64,000 nucleotides of DNA, from positions 496,001 to 560,000 of the forward strand of contig JPHH03000006.1 of the NCBI GenBank assembly GCA_000750105.3, written 5' to 3'. The notes under the pieces are model-generated. The model had not been told where the DNA came from and did no database searches. It worked only from the letters and a program-made list of their open reading frames with translations. This document shows positions 1 through 9,587 of this stretch, piece after piece (the first letter of the stretch is position 1; each line of letters starts with the position of its first letter). Both the position numbers and the translations under genes were made by a program. The stretch comes from Tolypocladium sp. Sup5 PDA-1 (Eukaryota; Ascomycota; Sordariomycetes; Hypocreales; Ophiocordycipitaceae).

Positions 1-73
1 TCGGCCCAACTGCCGGCAAGAATGAACATGTGATGCCAGCGTTGACCGGTTATGGACTTATACCGCTGACACC

Positions 74-1405
74 ATGTCCCTGAGCGATCACCCCAAAGCC
101 TACGGCTCGGCCGCCGTCATCGCCGCCTTCACGGCCGGCATCATCGTGACGCTCGGCTTCAAGGACCTCTACCCCGACCTCGAGAGCCGGTACCAGCGCA
201 AGCGCAGCTCCAACGGCCGGCCCGGAGGAAAGGGAAGCCGTCGCCGGAGCAGCTTCTTCTGGGGCCCGCCGGTGCAGCTGGAGGACCACGAGTCCCAGCC
301 CGTGACCCCGAGCAGCCAGCGCGGCGCATCAGACGGCATCGAGGGCTGCATCGGCAACACGCCGCTCATCAAGATCCACTCCCTGTCCGCGGCGACGGGC
401 CGCACGATCCTCGCCAAGGCCGAGTTCCTCAACGGCGCGGGCAACAGCCCCAAGGACCGCGTCGCGCTCAACATGATCGCCGAGGCTGAGCGGGCCGGCC
501 TGCTGGTCCCGCACCGCGGCGACACCATCTACGAGGGCACCGTCGGCAGCACGGGCATCTCGCTCGCCACGCTGGCCCGCGCGCGCGGCTACCGGGCGCA
601 CATCTGCATGCCCGACGACCAGAGCTTCGAGAAGTCCGACCTGCTGCACCACCTCGGCGCGGCCGTCGAGCGCGTGCCCGTCGCGCCCATCACGAGCCCC
701 GACCACTTCGTCAACCTCGCGCGGCGGCGCGCGGCCGAGCACGCGCAGGCGTCCGCCGACGGCAGCAGGGGCTTCTTCGCGAACCAGTTCGAGTCGGCGG
801 CCAACTGGCACGCGCACCTGAGCACGACGGGGCCCGAGCTCTTCCGGCAGACGGGCGGCGAGCTGGACGCCTTCGTCGCCGGCGCCGGCACGGGCGGGAC
901 CATCTCGGGCGTCGCGCGGTACCTGAAGCTCGAGGCCAAGATGGCCGGCGTCAGGGTCGTGCTCGCCGACCCGCAGGGCAGCGGGCTCTACAACAAGGTC
1001 AAGCACGGTGTCATGTACTCGAGCACCGAGCGCGAGGGCACGCGGCGGCGGCAGCAGGTCGACTCCATCGTCGAGGGCATCGGCGTCAACCGCGTGACGG
1101 AGAACTTCGAGGCCGGGCGCGACCTCGTCGACGACGCCGTCAAGGTGACGGACGAGCAGGCCTGCCGCATGGCCCGCTGGCTCGTCGAGAACGACGGCAT
1201 CTTCGTCGGCAGCAGCAGCTCCGTCAACTGCGTCGCCGCCGTCGTCACCGCCATGGCGCTCCCCGAGGGCAGCCGCGTCGTCACCGTGCTGTGCGACTCG
1301 GGCACGCGCCACCTCAGCAAGTTCTGGAAGTGCATCAAGGAGATGGGGCTGGAGGACGAGGAGGCTACGAACCTGTTTGCGGAGCTGGGTATACCCGAGT
1401 CATGA
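74..1405 (+). CDS. Cysteine synthase-like PLP enzyme, membrane-anchored (Mcy1/Cys12 type)
   Basis: Single-exon 443-aa member of the fold-type II PLP-dependent cysteine synthase/cystathionine beta-synthase family. The motif GNSPKDR at about residue 120 holds the Schiff-base lysine, and GAGTGGTISG at about residue 270 is the PLP-phosphate loop. A hydrophobic stretch at residues 12-29 followed by a basic region looks like an N-terminal membrane anchor. This matches the fungal subgroup of yeast Mcy1 (YGR012W) and fission-yeast Cys12, reported at mitochondria, rather than the soluble cytosolic cysteine synthase. The expected reaction is O-acetylserine plus sulfide to cysteine, but the physiological role of this subgroup is uncertain. 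The ATG at 74 is the first in frame and keeps the whole anchor. The gene converges on the TFIIS gene. Confidence 0.85.
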   Translation: MSLSDHPKAYGSAAVIAAFTAGIIVTLGFKDLYPDLESRYQRKRSSNGRPGGKGSRRRSSFFWGPPVQLEDHESQPVTPSSQRGASDGIEGCIGNTPLIKIHSLSAATGRTILAKAEFLNGAGNSPKDRVALNMIAEAERAGLLVPHRGDTIYEGTVGSTGISLATLARARGYRAHICMPDDQSFEKSDLLHHLGAAVERVPVAPITSPDHFVNLARRRAAEHAQASADGSRGFFANQFESAANWHAHLSTTGPELFRQTGGELDAFVAGAGTGGTISGVARYLKLEAKMAGVRVVLADPQGSGLYNKVKHGVMYSSTEREGTRRRQQVDSIVEGIGVNRVTENFEAGRDLVDDAVKVTDEQACRMARWLVENDGIFVGSSSSVNCVAAVVTAMALPEGSRVVTVLCDSGTRHLSKFWKCIKEMGLEDEEATNLFAELGIPES

Positions 1406-1775
1406 TAACAAACTAATTCAATATGCCGCCAAACCTTGTGTGCCGAGAATCGTTCTAGATGTAGTATTGAAGGCCCAGTCTCGATCTAGGTGGTTCATGC
1501 TCAGGTCAACCAGTGCCTCATACAGAGTACCGATGGGTAAGGCACGTAGGGCCCAGCGATCTTGCGATAAATCAAATCTAACCGCAAACGGGCCAGTGGT
1601 AAAAAGGTATAAGAAAGCATGCCAGGTCCCCCGGCCGTCGTGTCCGTCGCCAAATCAAGGTCTTTGCCCAAACTCCCGTCCCGATCCGTCCCCTGGACAT
1701 GCCGCGCCCGACTATGGAAATTTCCCCCGTGGTATTGCGAAACGAAACGCCGCCCCCTGCCCCAACGCTCAGAGT
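1406..1775. other. Convergent 3' intergenic region
   Basis: This 370-bp stretch lies between the 3' ends of the cysteine-synthase-like gene and TFIIS. Open frames across it are extensions of the TFIIS reading frame past its last intron. I see no gene here, only presumed 3' UTRs. Confidence 0.6.
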
Positions 1776-2942
1776 CTACGAGAACTGCGGATGGAGTCAG
1801 ATGGCGATCCTCTGCTGTGGGAGACGTTGTTGCACCTACCTTCCACCTGTGGCCGCAGTTCATGCATTCGCAAAAGGTCGTCATCGGCTCATCAGCACTC
1901 CTCGTTTGCGCCTGCGTATAGCTAACCTTCTTCTTCTTACACCGGCCGCACTCGAGGCTGTCGCTAATGCTCTTTTCGGCCATGGGCACCTGCGCCTTTT
2001 TCATGTTTTCCTCCTCGAGCTCCATGTCCTTCTTGCGCTGGTCATCGCTCTTGAGGTCCTCGTCGGTCATGACAGCGAACTTTTCGGGTGAAATGGCGCC
2101 CGACATGACCCGTGGGCCGAGCTCCTTGTTGGATTTGGTCTTGAGATTCATGAACAGCGATCGGATCTTCTTCTTGTAGTCGGCCGTCTCGCTCTTGTAG
2201 ACGTCGAACACGGCCTGCTCGACCGCGACCGATTTGGCGATGACGTCGGACGCCGCCTCGGTACACCGGTAGGCGAGGCCATTATAGACGAGGCCGATAC
2301 ACTGGTTGCGAACGGTGGAGTCGGTGCGCTTGTTGTCCACCCCGTCGCTGTCAAACCTGCGTTTCTCGGGGTCACCGGTGAAGGCCTTCTTGGCACCGCC
2401 TGCGGCCGCGGGGGCAGCAGGCGATGAGCCCGCGGCGGCTGGCGCTGGAGAGCCCATCTTGGCCTTCTGGAGCTTCGAGTTTTTCTCCTGCTCGACGAGC
2501 TTCTTCCACTTGATGACGAGTTCGGTTGCGGAGCGAGCGATTTCCTTGTTCGGGTTGGCCCGGAGCTTTGCGACGTATACACCAGCGCGAGTAGCCTGCG
2601 AGAAAGAGTTGTCAGTCCTCGCTTGTAAATAAACGGCGAGGTGGGATGAATATGCAGCCGAGCGCGCAGTGAACAACGGCTGCCCCCTGCTCGCCAAACA
2701 GCTCTCACACAGCCACGGGACAAACGCCCGAGGCTCAAGCAATGCCCGAAACGCGCAGCGAACACGTCATTGCGGGCGATTGGAAGAACAACAGCACGCC
2801 CACTCACCCGCAGCATCTCCTCCGTGGGGGAGGCGTCTTTCTTGAGCGAGTCGAGCAGCTTGATGGCCGTCTCGGGCGGGTCGTTGGCGGCGACCGACTT
2901 GGTCAGCGCCTTGACGCGTGACTCCAGCTCGCGTTGGTCCAT
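1776..2942 (-). CDS. DST1: Transcription elongation factor TFIIS (S-II)
   Basis: Three exons: 2942-2808, 2595-1840 and 1784-1776, with GT-AG introns of 212 and 55 bp; product 299 aa. The last exon encodes only Phe-Ser-stop, completing the family's usual ending RWKFS. Residues 1-80 are the helical N-terminal LW domain, the middle is Pol II-binding domain II, and the C-terminus is the zinc ribbon (CGRCKKKK, later CECMNCGHRWK). The ribbon carries the acidic Asp-Glu pair in RSADEPMTTF, which reaches the Pol II active site and stimulates cleavage of backtracked RNA. The linker is Ala/Pro-rich. Length and all landmarks are normal. The tiny last exon would be missed by a simple ORF call, which runs on into the intron. 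Confidence 0.95.
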
Positions 2943-3521
2943 AACGGCGAGCTACGATACCCAGGCCAGGCGTTGCGTTCTGTTGTCGTCGGGGCGGCGC
3001 GAAGCGAGGTGTGCGCGGTCGATGCTTGTGACAGAGGAAATCGTGGGGTTAAAGCTGATCGCGCGACTCGGAGTTTCAGGGCCTGGCGCCTTGAAGTCTT
3101 GAAGCCGTTAGGCCAACAACACTGAGTGGCCGATGTTTACCCGCTCCACGCCGGCGTCTCTTTAGCCGCAGGACAACGCCACCTACCCTGTACCCCAGTC
3201 CCGAGTATGACTTACAGACCCCTTGAAGCGTCGTCTGTCTACTCGCCCGGCGTGAGCAATGTATAGACTTACTTCTATCTGCGGCAGTGGGTTCGGCTTC
3301 ATATACTGGACCCTAGTGGTAGAGTACATGCTCTCAAGCTGTGTTAAGTTGCACATGCCATCTCAGGTTCCTAGCCGACCTCAGCACTTACAAGACATAT
3401 ACGTCAAAGGAATTTGCAACTCTACAACGATCAACTTTGCAGATATCCTTGCTCTCTTGTCACATCAAGTCTACCTGGCATGAGACGTCCCGGCTTAAAA
3501 CATGGCCGTCAGCTTCGTAGT
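2943..3521. other. TFIIS promoter / RAD2 3' region
   Basis: This 579-bp stretch lies between two tandem minus-strand genes. It should hold the RAD2 terminator and the TFIIS promoter. I see no conserved ORF or RNA gene. Confidence 0.5.
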
Positions 3522-6500
3522 CTACTCTTCGTCACCCTCAACCACCTCCCGCCTCGTAGTTCGCCTCCTCTTGTTCGAACTCGAACCCTCGACACTCCCC
3601 AGAGCCTCCTCACCCGTAACCTTCGCCCGTAGCTTGTCCACCGCCGCCGCCATCCTCTTACTTCCCTGCGCCCTCTGCCGCGGCGCAAACGCCTCCTTGG
3701 CGCCGACCCCAACCCCGCCGCCAAAGTACCGCGTGATGTTGCTCTGCGTGCCCTCCACGCCCCGCTTGTTCATGTCCCGGATCACCGGCACCAGCACCTC
3801 GTCCGTCCGCTCCTTGCTCCACCCGATCGTCGCCATGAGGAACCGCCGCAGGCCCTCCAGGTCTGGCACGCCCCATTGGAACGGCTCCGCGCTGCCGTCG
3901 ACCTCCGGGTGGACGTACGCGTCGTAGACGGCAGAGTTGGGGAACCCGGGGGGCAGGAAGAGCTTCGTGGCCTGTGACTTGCGGAACTTCTTGCGGAAGG
4001 GCGAGGAGGCGTCGGCTTCCTTGGGGCGGTTCTGGGATTGCACCGCCGTCCACCATTCGCGGAAGTGCTCCAGCCCGGACTTGCCGGGAAATTCGGAGAG
4101 GATCTCGACCGCGGTGACTGGTCCAACACCGGGCAGGCCCTCTGTGTAGTCGGATCCGAGCAGCTGTGCGAGGGATATCAGTTGCTCCCGCGATAGTGAG
4201 AGCTCCTTTTCAAGATCGACACCGAGGTAGCACTCGACGAACTTGTTGCTGTTGAACATGTTCTTGTAGACGCGCGTGCCGCCAAAGAGAAAAGTATCCG
4301 AGTCATCGGTGACAATACCGTCCACGATTCCCAGCCTGACGAGCTCCGCGCACTGAGCTTCAGCCTCCATCGGCGCCGTAATGTACGGGATTCCAAACAG
4401 GCGAAGCAGCGCCTGGCACTCCGAGACCATCACCTGCGTGACTTCGTCCGCGTCGCGGCGATCCTTCTTCTGCTGGGTCCGCAGGGCCCGCAGCTCCTTC
4501 TCGTAGTCCTCTTTGTTCTGCGCCGCGGACTTTTGGTTCAGCTCGCTGGCGAAGCGGGCGTGCTCTTCGGCTTCCTCGGCCATCTGCATCATGAGCTCTT
4601 CGTCTTCGGGCTCGCTGAATTCTTCGTACTCCGCGTCTGCGAATAGATCATCGTCGTCCTGGATGGCGGGCTGGTTCTGAGGCGGCGCATGCTGTGCTTC
4701 CACAGATGAACCGTCGCGGAAAAGGGGCGACTCGTCGCGGGATACAGCAAGAGCTGCGGATACCGCCTCTGCCGCCGGCACATCCTCAAACTCGGGCTGT
4801 GGAGATTCCGAAGTTTGTTTGGGCGCCGCTGAAGGACCGTTATGCTCTTGAGAAGCTTGGCGTATCTCTACCTCTTCAAATGCTGGCTCTGGTGACGCCC
4901 GTTTGCTTGTCTCTTGATCTGGAGACCTTGCTGTTTCATCTTCCATGGTCTTGTCAATGTCCTCGACGCCATCGATCGCCACCGAGATCCTTTCGCCCCG
5001 AGGTTCTGGTGATGGGGGGATTTCAATGACTTCGATGTCGCTCCCGCCATCAGACGAGGAGGCAATCTCAACCAGCCGGTCCCGCATCTCCCTCCGTCTG
5101 AGCCGTTCCTCCTCGTCCGCCTCCTGCCTATCCTCGGCATTGATACCCCTCTCCACGGCCTGCTGCTTCTTCAGAGACTCTCTAATATCCGTCTCATCGG
5201 CCATCCAGGGTGGCAGTGGCTTCGGGCCATTCTGTTCTTGAAGCTCAACCTCGAATCCGCCAGCCATGTCTTCCTCGGGCTCAGCTGCGTCTTTGTCGGC
5301 GGCCTGTTGTAAAGGGCCTTTCCCCTTTTGAGCTGCTCGCTTTGCAAACAGAGACGAACCCCAGTCGAGCTTGGGAAACGGAAGTGGCCCATCAAATGGG
5401 TTCTTTTTATTCTCGACCACGGGTTTCGGCTGGGCGATTCTCGCCTTCCTGGATCTTGCCAAGACGGCCTGCATGTCATCGTCGCTATCGCTGTCGGCTG
5501 CAGCCTTTTCCTCTTGTCGCTTCGGCACTGCGGCGTTGGCGCGGTTATTCACGATGTGGGCAATCATCAACCCACTGTTCCCCTTGATCGGCCTAGACGA
5601 TTCCACAGCCTTTTGGGTCCACTCCGGCTCTGCCATGGGCACGTCTTCAAAGTCCTCGCCGTTGCCAGACTCTTGACCAAAGTCGTGTTGGTTCTTCAAG
5701 GACAGGGCTATTGCCTGATTGATGTCATCTTCCTCCTCGGGGTGCATCCGGTCTTCCGGCCGGGTCTCAAGCAGCGCGGCCGTTTCGCCCGTGTTGCCGC
5801 CCACAAAAAGAGAACCTTCGCCGTCGCCTTCGTCTAGGATTGGTTGATCGTTTTGGCCATCGTATAAATGCTGTTGCCGGGCCGCAATATCTTGCGCGGC
5901 CTGAACCATTGTAGCAGTTGACGGCTTCGGGAGACGATTGAGGCCTTCAATCGGGACATCTTCAAAATCATCTTCCTCCTCCTCTTCATCGTCTTTGGTC
6001 TGGTATTGAACCTGTATGGAGTCCACATCGATAGGCTTATGGGCTTTCCCAATGTCCTTGTCCTTGCTGACAACTCCCAGCGCCCAGCCACCTTCGGCGC
6101 CTTCATTCTTGACCAGGATGTACTCGCGATCCTTGTCTCCAGCAACACGAGCGTTGACGCCCAGCGTCAAGTCCGTGCCCTGCATACCGACTTCGTACAT
6201 GAGCCGCTGGGTGAGGTGGTTCCGCTCCTTGACCCGTTCAATCTGAAACCTCGAAAAGGCCATCCGGTCCGGGAACATTTCGTCCAGCTGGTCTTTGCTG
6301 AGGCCCATTCTGAGCCGACTGCGAAGCCTGGCTGCGTTGAGGATGTTGTATCGATCCGGGGCGGGCAAGCTCTTGAAGAAGTCGCCGTCAAAGTCAATCT
6401 TGCTAAAGTCGTACAGGTTGATGTCCTCCCCGTCGTTGAACTGCCGCGCGTATTCTTCCAGTTCCTCGACACTCATGATGCGCGGGTCGTCGGGCTTGCC

Positions 6501-7070
6501 CATTGATGCGATGCCGCCGTCCAGCTCGGGTAGATGGTACGCATCCTGCTTGTGAAACCCCCTCGACTGTGCTTTCTCCCGCTGCGACATGCCAATCTCG
6601 TCCATGTAGACGACTTCGCTCGTATCCGGGACAGCCTCATCCTCCTCCTGCAGCCGTGCCTCTCTGGCCGAGACATCTCTGTCCTGGTCCCGCTTCCTCC
6701 GCTCTTCCGTCTCGACGGCAATGCGCTGCATCTGCACAGCCAGCAGCTTCCCAGCCGTCCTGACCGCATCTTCTCTGCGGCCCTCTCGCCTCCTCTGACG
6801 CTTTTGTATAGTCGCGCGCTTCAGCGCCGGGGCGCCGCCGTCGAAGACGAAGACCGGGAGGATGCCGAACCAGAGGAGCTTGCAGATGCGACGGAAGAAC
6901 CCGACAATGTGCGAGTTGCGGAGCGCATTGCCCTCCTTGTCGCGCACGGCCTTGAGGAACTGGTAGATCCAGATGGACGCATCGACGGCGAGGCGCTTGC
7001 GGTTGAGGGTCGCGAGGTTCGTCGGACGTGCGCAGGGCTGGATCACGGTCCAGAGGCCGTTTACACCCAT
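3522..7070 (-). CDS. RAD2: DNA repair endonuclease RAD2/XPG
   Basis: Intronless 1182-aa protein. The N-terminal XPG-N domain (residues 1-98) begins MGVNGLW, whose Gly2 is the conserved N-terminus of FEN1/XPG nucleases, and contains the catalytic segments LAVDASIW and VFVFDGG. A long acidic, low-complexity spacer of several hundred residues, typical of RAD2/XPG but absent from FEN1, follows. The XPG-I domain (about 875-960) has APMEAEAQCAEL and the DDSD aspartates, followed by the helix-two-turn-helix GSDYTEGLPGVG. It makes the 3' incision in nucleotide-excision repair and binds TFIIH. Near the C-terminus, QSNITRYF resembles a PCNA-interacting peptide. The gene is divergent from NAA38, 401 bp away. 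Confidence 0.96.
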   Translation of the reverse strand: MGVNGLWTVIQPCARPTNLATLNRKRLAVDASIWIYQFLKAVRDKEGNALRNSHIVGFFRRICKLLWFGILPVFVFDGGAPALKRATIQKRQRRREGRREDAVRTAGKLLAVQMQRIAVETEERRKRDQDRDVSAREARLQEEDEAVPDTSEVVYMDEIGMSQREKAQSRGFHKQDAYHLPELDGGIASMGKPDDPRIMSVEELEEYARQFNDGEDINLYDFSKIDFDGDFFKSLPAPDRYNILNAARLRSRLRMGLSKDQLDEMFPDRMAFSRFQIERVKERNHLTQRLMYEVGMQGTDLTLGVNARVAGDKDREYILVKNEGAEGGWALGVVSKDKDIGKAHKPIDVDSIQVQYQTKDDEEEEEDDFEDVPIEGLNRLPKPSTATMVQAAQDIAARQQHLYDGQNDQPILDEGDGEGSLFVGGNTGETAALLETRPEDRMHPEEEDDINQAIALSLKNQHDFGQESGNGEDFEDVPMAEPEWTQKAVESSRPIKGNSGLMIAHIVNNRANAAVPKRQEEKAAADSDSDDDMQAVLARSRKARIAQPKPVVENKKNPFDGPLPFPKLDWGSSLFAKRAAQKGKGPLQQAADKDAAEPEEDMAGGFEVELQEQNGPKPLPPWMADETDIRESLKKQQAVERGINAEDRQEADEEERLRRREMRDRLVEIASSSDGGSDIEVIEIPPSPEPRGERISVAIDGVEDIDKTMEDETARSPDQETSKRASPEPAFEEVEIRQASQEHNGPSAAPKQTSESPQPEFEDVPAAEAVSAALAVSRDESPLFRDGSSVEAQHAPPQNQPAIQDDDDLFADAEYEEFSEPEDEELMMQMAEEAEEHARFASELNQKSAAQNKEDYEKELRALRTQQKKDRRDADEVTQVMVSECQALLRLFGIPYITAPMEAEAQCAELVRLGIVDGIVTDDSDTFLFGGTRVYKNMFNSNKFVECYLGVDLEKELSLSREQLISLAQLLGSDYTEGLPGVGPVTAVEILSEFPGKSGLEHFREWWTAVQSQNRPKEADASSPFRKKFRKSQATKLFLPPGFPNSAVYDAYVHPEVDGSAEPFQWGVPDLEGLRRFLMATIGWSKERTDEVLVPVIRDMNKRGVEGTQSNITRYFGGGVGVGAKEAFAPRQRAQGSKRMAAAVDKLRAKVTGEEALGSVEGSSSNKRRRTTRREVVEGDEE

Positions 7071-7471
7071 GGCGGCGGTTGGGGAGCGTCAGCAGAGGGG
7101 GGGACGACCACTGTTTGAGATCAAGAGTATAGTCGCATGGCGCGAAAGGGCCCAATGCCGTCTCCCATCGCGCTTGGAAGAGGCGATGGAGGTTGGGAAG
7201 AGGCAGACTATGCGAGGCGCAAGCAGTGGAATTCACGGTTGAGGTGCAAGCGTGACTCCTGGTCGGTCAGTGACGCAGTTGCCATGAAGTGGTGGAGCCC
7301 GTTGCTGCTTATCCATTGGCCCACATATTTATGGCTGTGGAGCACGGTCTTCATCGATCTCACTGCCATCATCAAGTGACAAGAAGCCTCTCTTCCCTCC
7401 CCACGTCCCTCGTCCATCGACCGATCTCGCGGGGCTCCCTGTACCCCCCGCATGCCTCCACCGGTCTCGCC
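7071..7471. promoter_or_regulatory. Shared promoter region of RAD2 and NAA38
   Basis: A 401-bp stretch separates the two start codons of genes transcribed in opposite directions, so it must hold both promoters. I see no clear TATA box. Confidence 0.6.
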
Positions 7472-7890
7472 ATGGACAAAGATGAGGCGCAAGAGTACCT
7501 TCAGTCTCTCCTGAACAAGAATCTCCGTGTTCTCACCACGGACGGACGCCTGTTCTGGGGATCCTTCAAATGCACAGATCCGGTTCGTCGAGCTGCCCAC
7601 GACGCAATTCCTGCCCGTCCGACCCTCCTCGCCAGCCCGGCTGACCCAAAGTCTTCTTTGCTTAGGATAGAAATGTTGTTCTGGCCCATACCTACGAATA
7701 CCGACACCCATCGGCCGATACCATCCACCGACAGCTAGAAGAGACGGGTGGGGGGGCCGTCGACATGACGTCGCGATATTTGGGCCTGGTCGTCGTACCA
7801 GGACACCACATCGTCAAGATGGAGCTTGAACAGTTTGCGAGCCAAGTTAAACCCGAAGCTGGATCGCGGAAACCTTTCGTGGTTGTGTAA
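7472..7890 (+). CDS. NAA38: NatC N-acetyltransferase auxiliary subunit, Sm-like (NAA38/MAK31)
   Basis: Two exons, 7472-7582 and 7666-7890, separated by an 83-bp intron with donor GTTCGT; product 111 aa. The protein is a single Sm/LSM fold. Sm1 is seen in LLNKNLRVLTTDGRLFWGSF and CTDPDRNVVL, and Sm2 in YLGLVVVPGHHIVKMEL. Its length and sequence fit LSMD1/NAA38 (yeast Mak31), the small subunit that stabilises the NatC complex, which acetylates N-terminal Met followed by hydrophobic residues. It lacks the RNA-binding signature of the spliceosomal LSM2-8 proteins. The same GTTCGT donor occurs in the small zinc-finger gene at 26.6 kb, which supports the splice call. Confidence 0.85.
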
Positions 7891-8239
7891 TCTGGCATCC
7901 AATGATACCCATTCCAATAGCAACTCCCTTCACGGAGAGGCATATCAGCATAGTGCGGCCTAAAGACATGATTTATCCAATGCGCTTGATGTAATTCGCA
8001 CATGGTATTAATGAATAAGAGTACACCAAGAAAACTACCCTACTAAGGATAAGAAAAAGACCCATACAGACCCGGTTCCCTCGTCATTCCAAGCTTGCCG
8101 TTCAACTCCACGATAGTCATACCCAGAGGCTGCGCAGCCCTCATTACCACCATTATTGCTCCAGTCGACACTCTAGCAACCGTTTTCTCTAGTCCCCACA
8201 GATGTTGCTTATTCCGACGAATGGCTGCGTGCGAGTCGC
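7891..8239. other. Convergent 3' region of NAA38 and PIL1
   Basis: A 349-bp region between two gene 3' ends. It is relatively AT-rich and contains only presumed UTRs and terminators. Confidence 0.5.
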
Positions 8240-9587
8240 TCATGCGGCAACGGCCTCCTGAGTCCGGCCGCGGCTCTCTCCATTCAAGCCACCGTCGCTG
8301 TCGAGCACAGAGTGGTGGTGGTCTTCCTCATCCTCCTCCTCTTCCTCGCTGTCCTCGGCACCGCGGCCCACCCAAGAGCTGCTGTCGTTGAGGGGGGCGT
8401 CCTGGCCAGTCAGGTCGTGGCCGCCCTCGTTCCTGGCTCGGATGTTGTTGCGGCGTCGCGTAGACAGGGTACGCGAACGGGTGGAAAGCTTGGAGGAGAC
8501 GGCGGCGTGGGCGGTGACCCAGTTGGTGAGGGCGTCCTCGCAGTCCTGGATGATAGCCTTGCTAGCTTCGTAGCCGTCGTATGCCTGCCGGGTCTCGCCG
8601 GGAGTGACGGGGGTGTCGTCGATCAGCTCGAGGAGGTGCTTTCCGTAGCCGGCGATGATGGCTACCTTCTCGCAGTGCTCCCGGAGAGCGTCAAACTGGT
8701 AGGTATAGGCGGCCTTGACCTTTTCGCGAGTGATGTTGGACAGCTGAGCCTCGGCGACCAGCGACTCGGCCTCGGCGCGAACGAGCTCCTGTTCCAGGAC
8801 GACGATCTTGGGGGAGTTGGGCTCCTTGTACTTGAGCTGGGCGATCTGGTCGGTGATCTTCTGCTTGCCTGTCCCGATCTTGTTAGCACCTCGTGTGCGC
8901 CAGCGGGGGGCGAATGCCTCTTACGGTCTCGGCTGGGCTGGACGGAAGCCTCAATGTTACGAATGCTCTTCATGGTGATGCGGTACTGGTCGTATCGGTC
9001 GACATACTGATCCTCCAGCTCGCCGATTTCGTAGAGGAGGACACCGAGCTTGTCGGTGACGTCAGAGACGTCTTCGTCGCCGCCCTCACCCCAGATGGAG
9101 AGTTGTTGCTGCCAGGAACAATTAGCCATGCGATAGTAGAGCCGAGCGGAATGCGATACGTACAGCGACCTCCATGCGCTCCTTGGCGACCTGCTCAAGG
9201 CTGCGCATGACGTTCTTCTCCATCTTAACGAGCTGGGACAGCTTCTTGGCCAGGTCGGGCCCGAAGGCACCGCCGGCATTGCGGCGCAGGGCATGGCCTA
9301 TGTATCGCGTGAGCCTCGATTCATGCGTCTTCCTCGACGAAAGAGGACTCGCGCTGCGCGGCCTCTCCGTCGGCGGGTGTCTGGTCGCGTGCTACTCACC
9401 CAAGCTACCCTTTCCGAAGATGCGGCCGGCCTTGGTGGACGACGGGGGAGGCGGGGGGCTCTAAAAACTCAGTGTGAGCGTTTCGTCTCCCAAATGCAGC
9501 GGGCAGGCCGAAGCCGTTGCGATGGCATACCTGCAGCTGGGACGCAGTGGGCGCCCGGGTCGCGCGCATGGAATAGGTGCGATGCAT
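8240..9587 (-). CDS. PIL1: Eisosome core protein PIL1/LSP1 (BAR-domain)
   Basis: Five exons: 9587-9531, 9460-9400, 9297-9164, 9108-8925 and 8868-8240; product 354 aa. Residues 1-60 are basic and Ser/Thr/Pro-rich (MHRTYSMRATRAPT), the Pil1 N-terminal membrane segment. The BAR domain follows with family-typical stretches such as KLSQLVKMEKNVMRS, GVLLYEIGELEDQYVDRYDQ and ASVQPSRDRK. The acidic C-terminal tail contains a run of Glu/Asp and three His. Pil1 assembles into the filaments that shape plasma-membrane furrows (eisosomes). Intron positions fall inside conserved peptide blocks and every junction restores the known sequence, so the model is firm. The tail is the least conserved part. Confidence 0.95.

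Noticed and set aside
329..1312. 327-codon open frame antisense to the cysteine-synthase-like gene
   Set aside because: It mirrors a GC-rich coding exon. Its composition (Ala/Arg/Asp/Val-rich) is that of a shadow frame, and no domain is visible.
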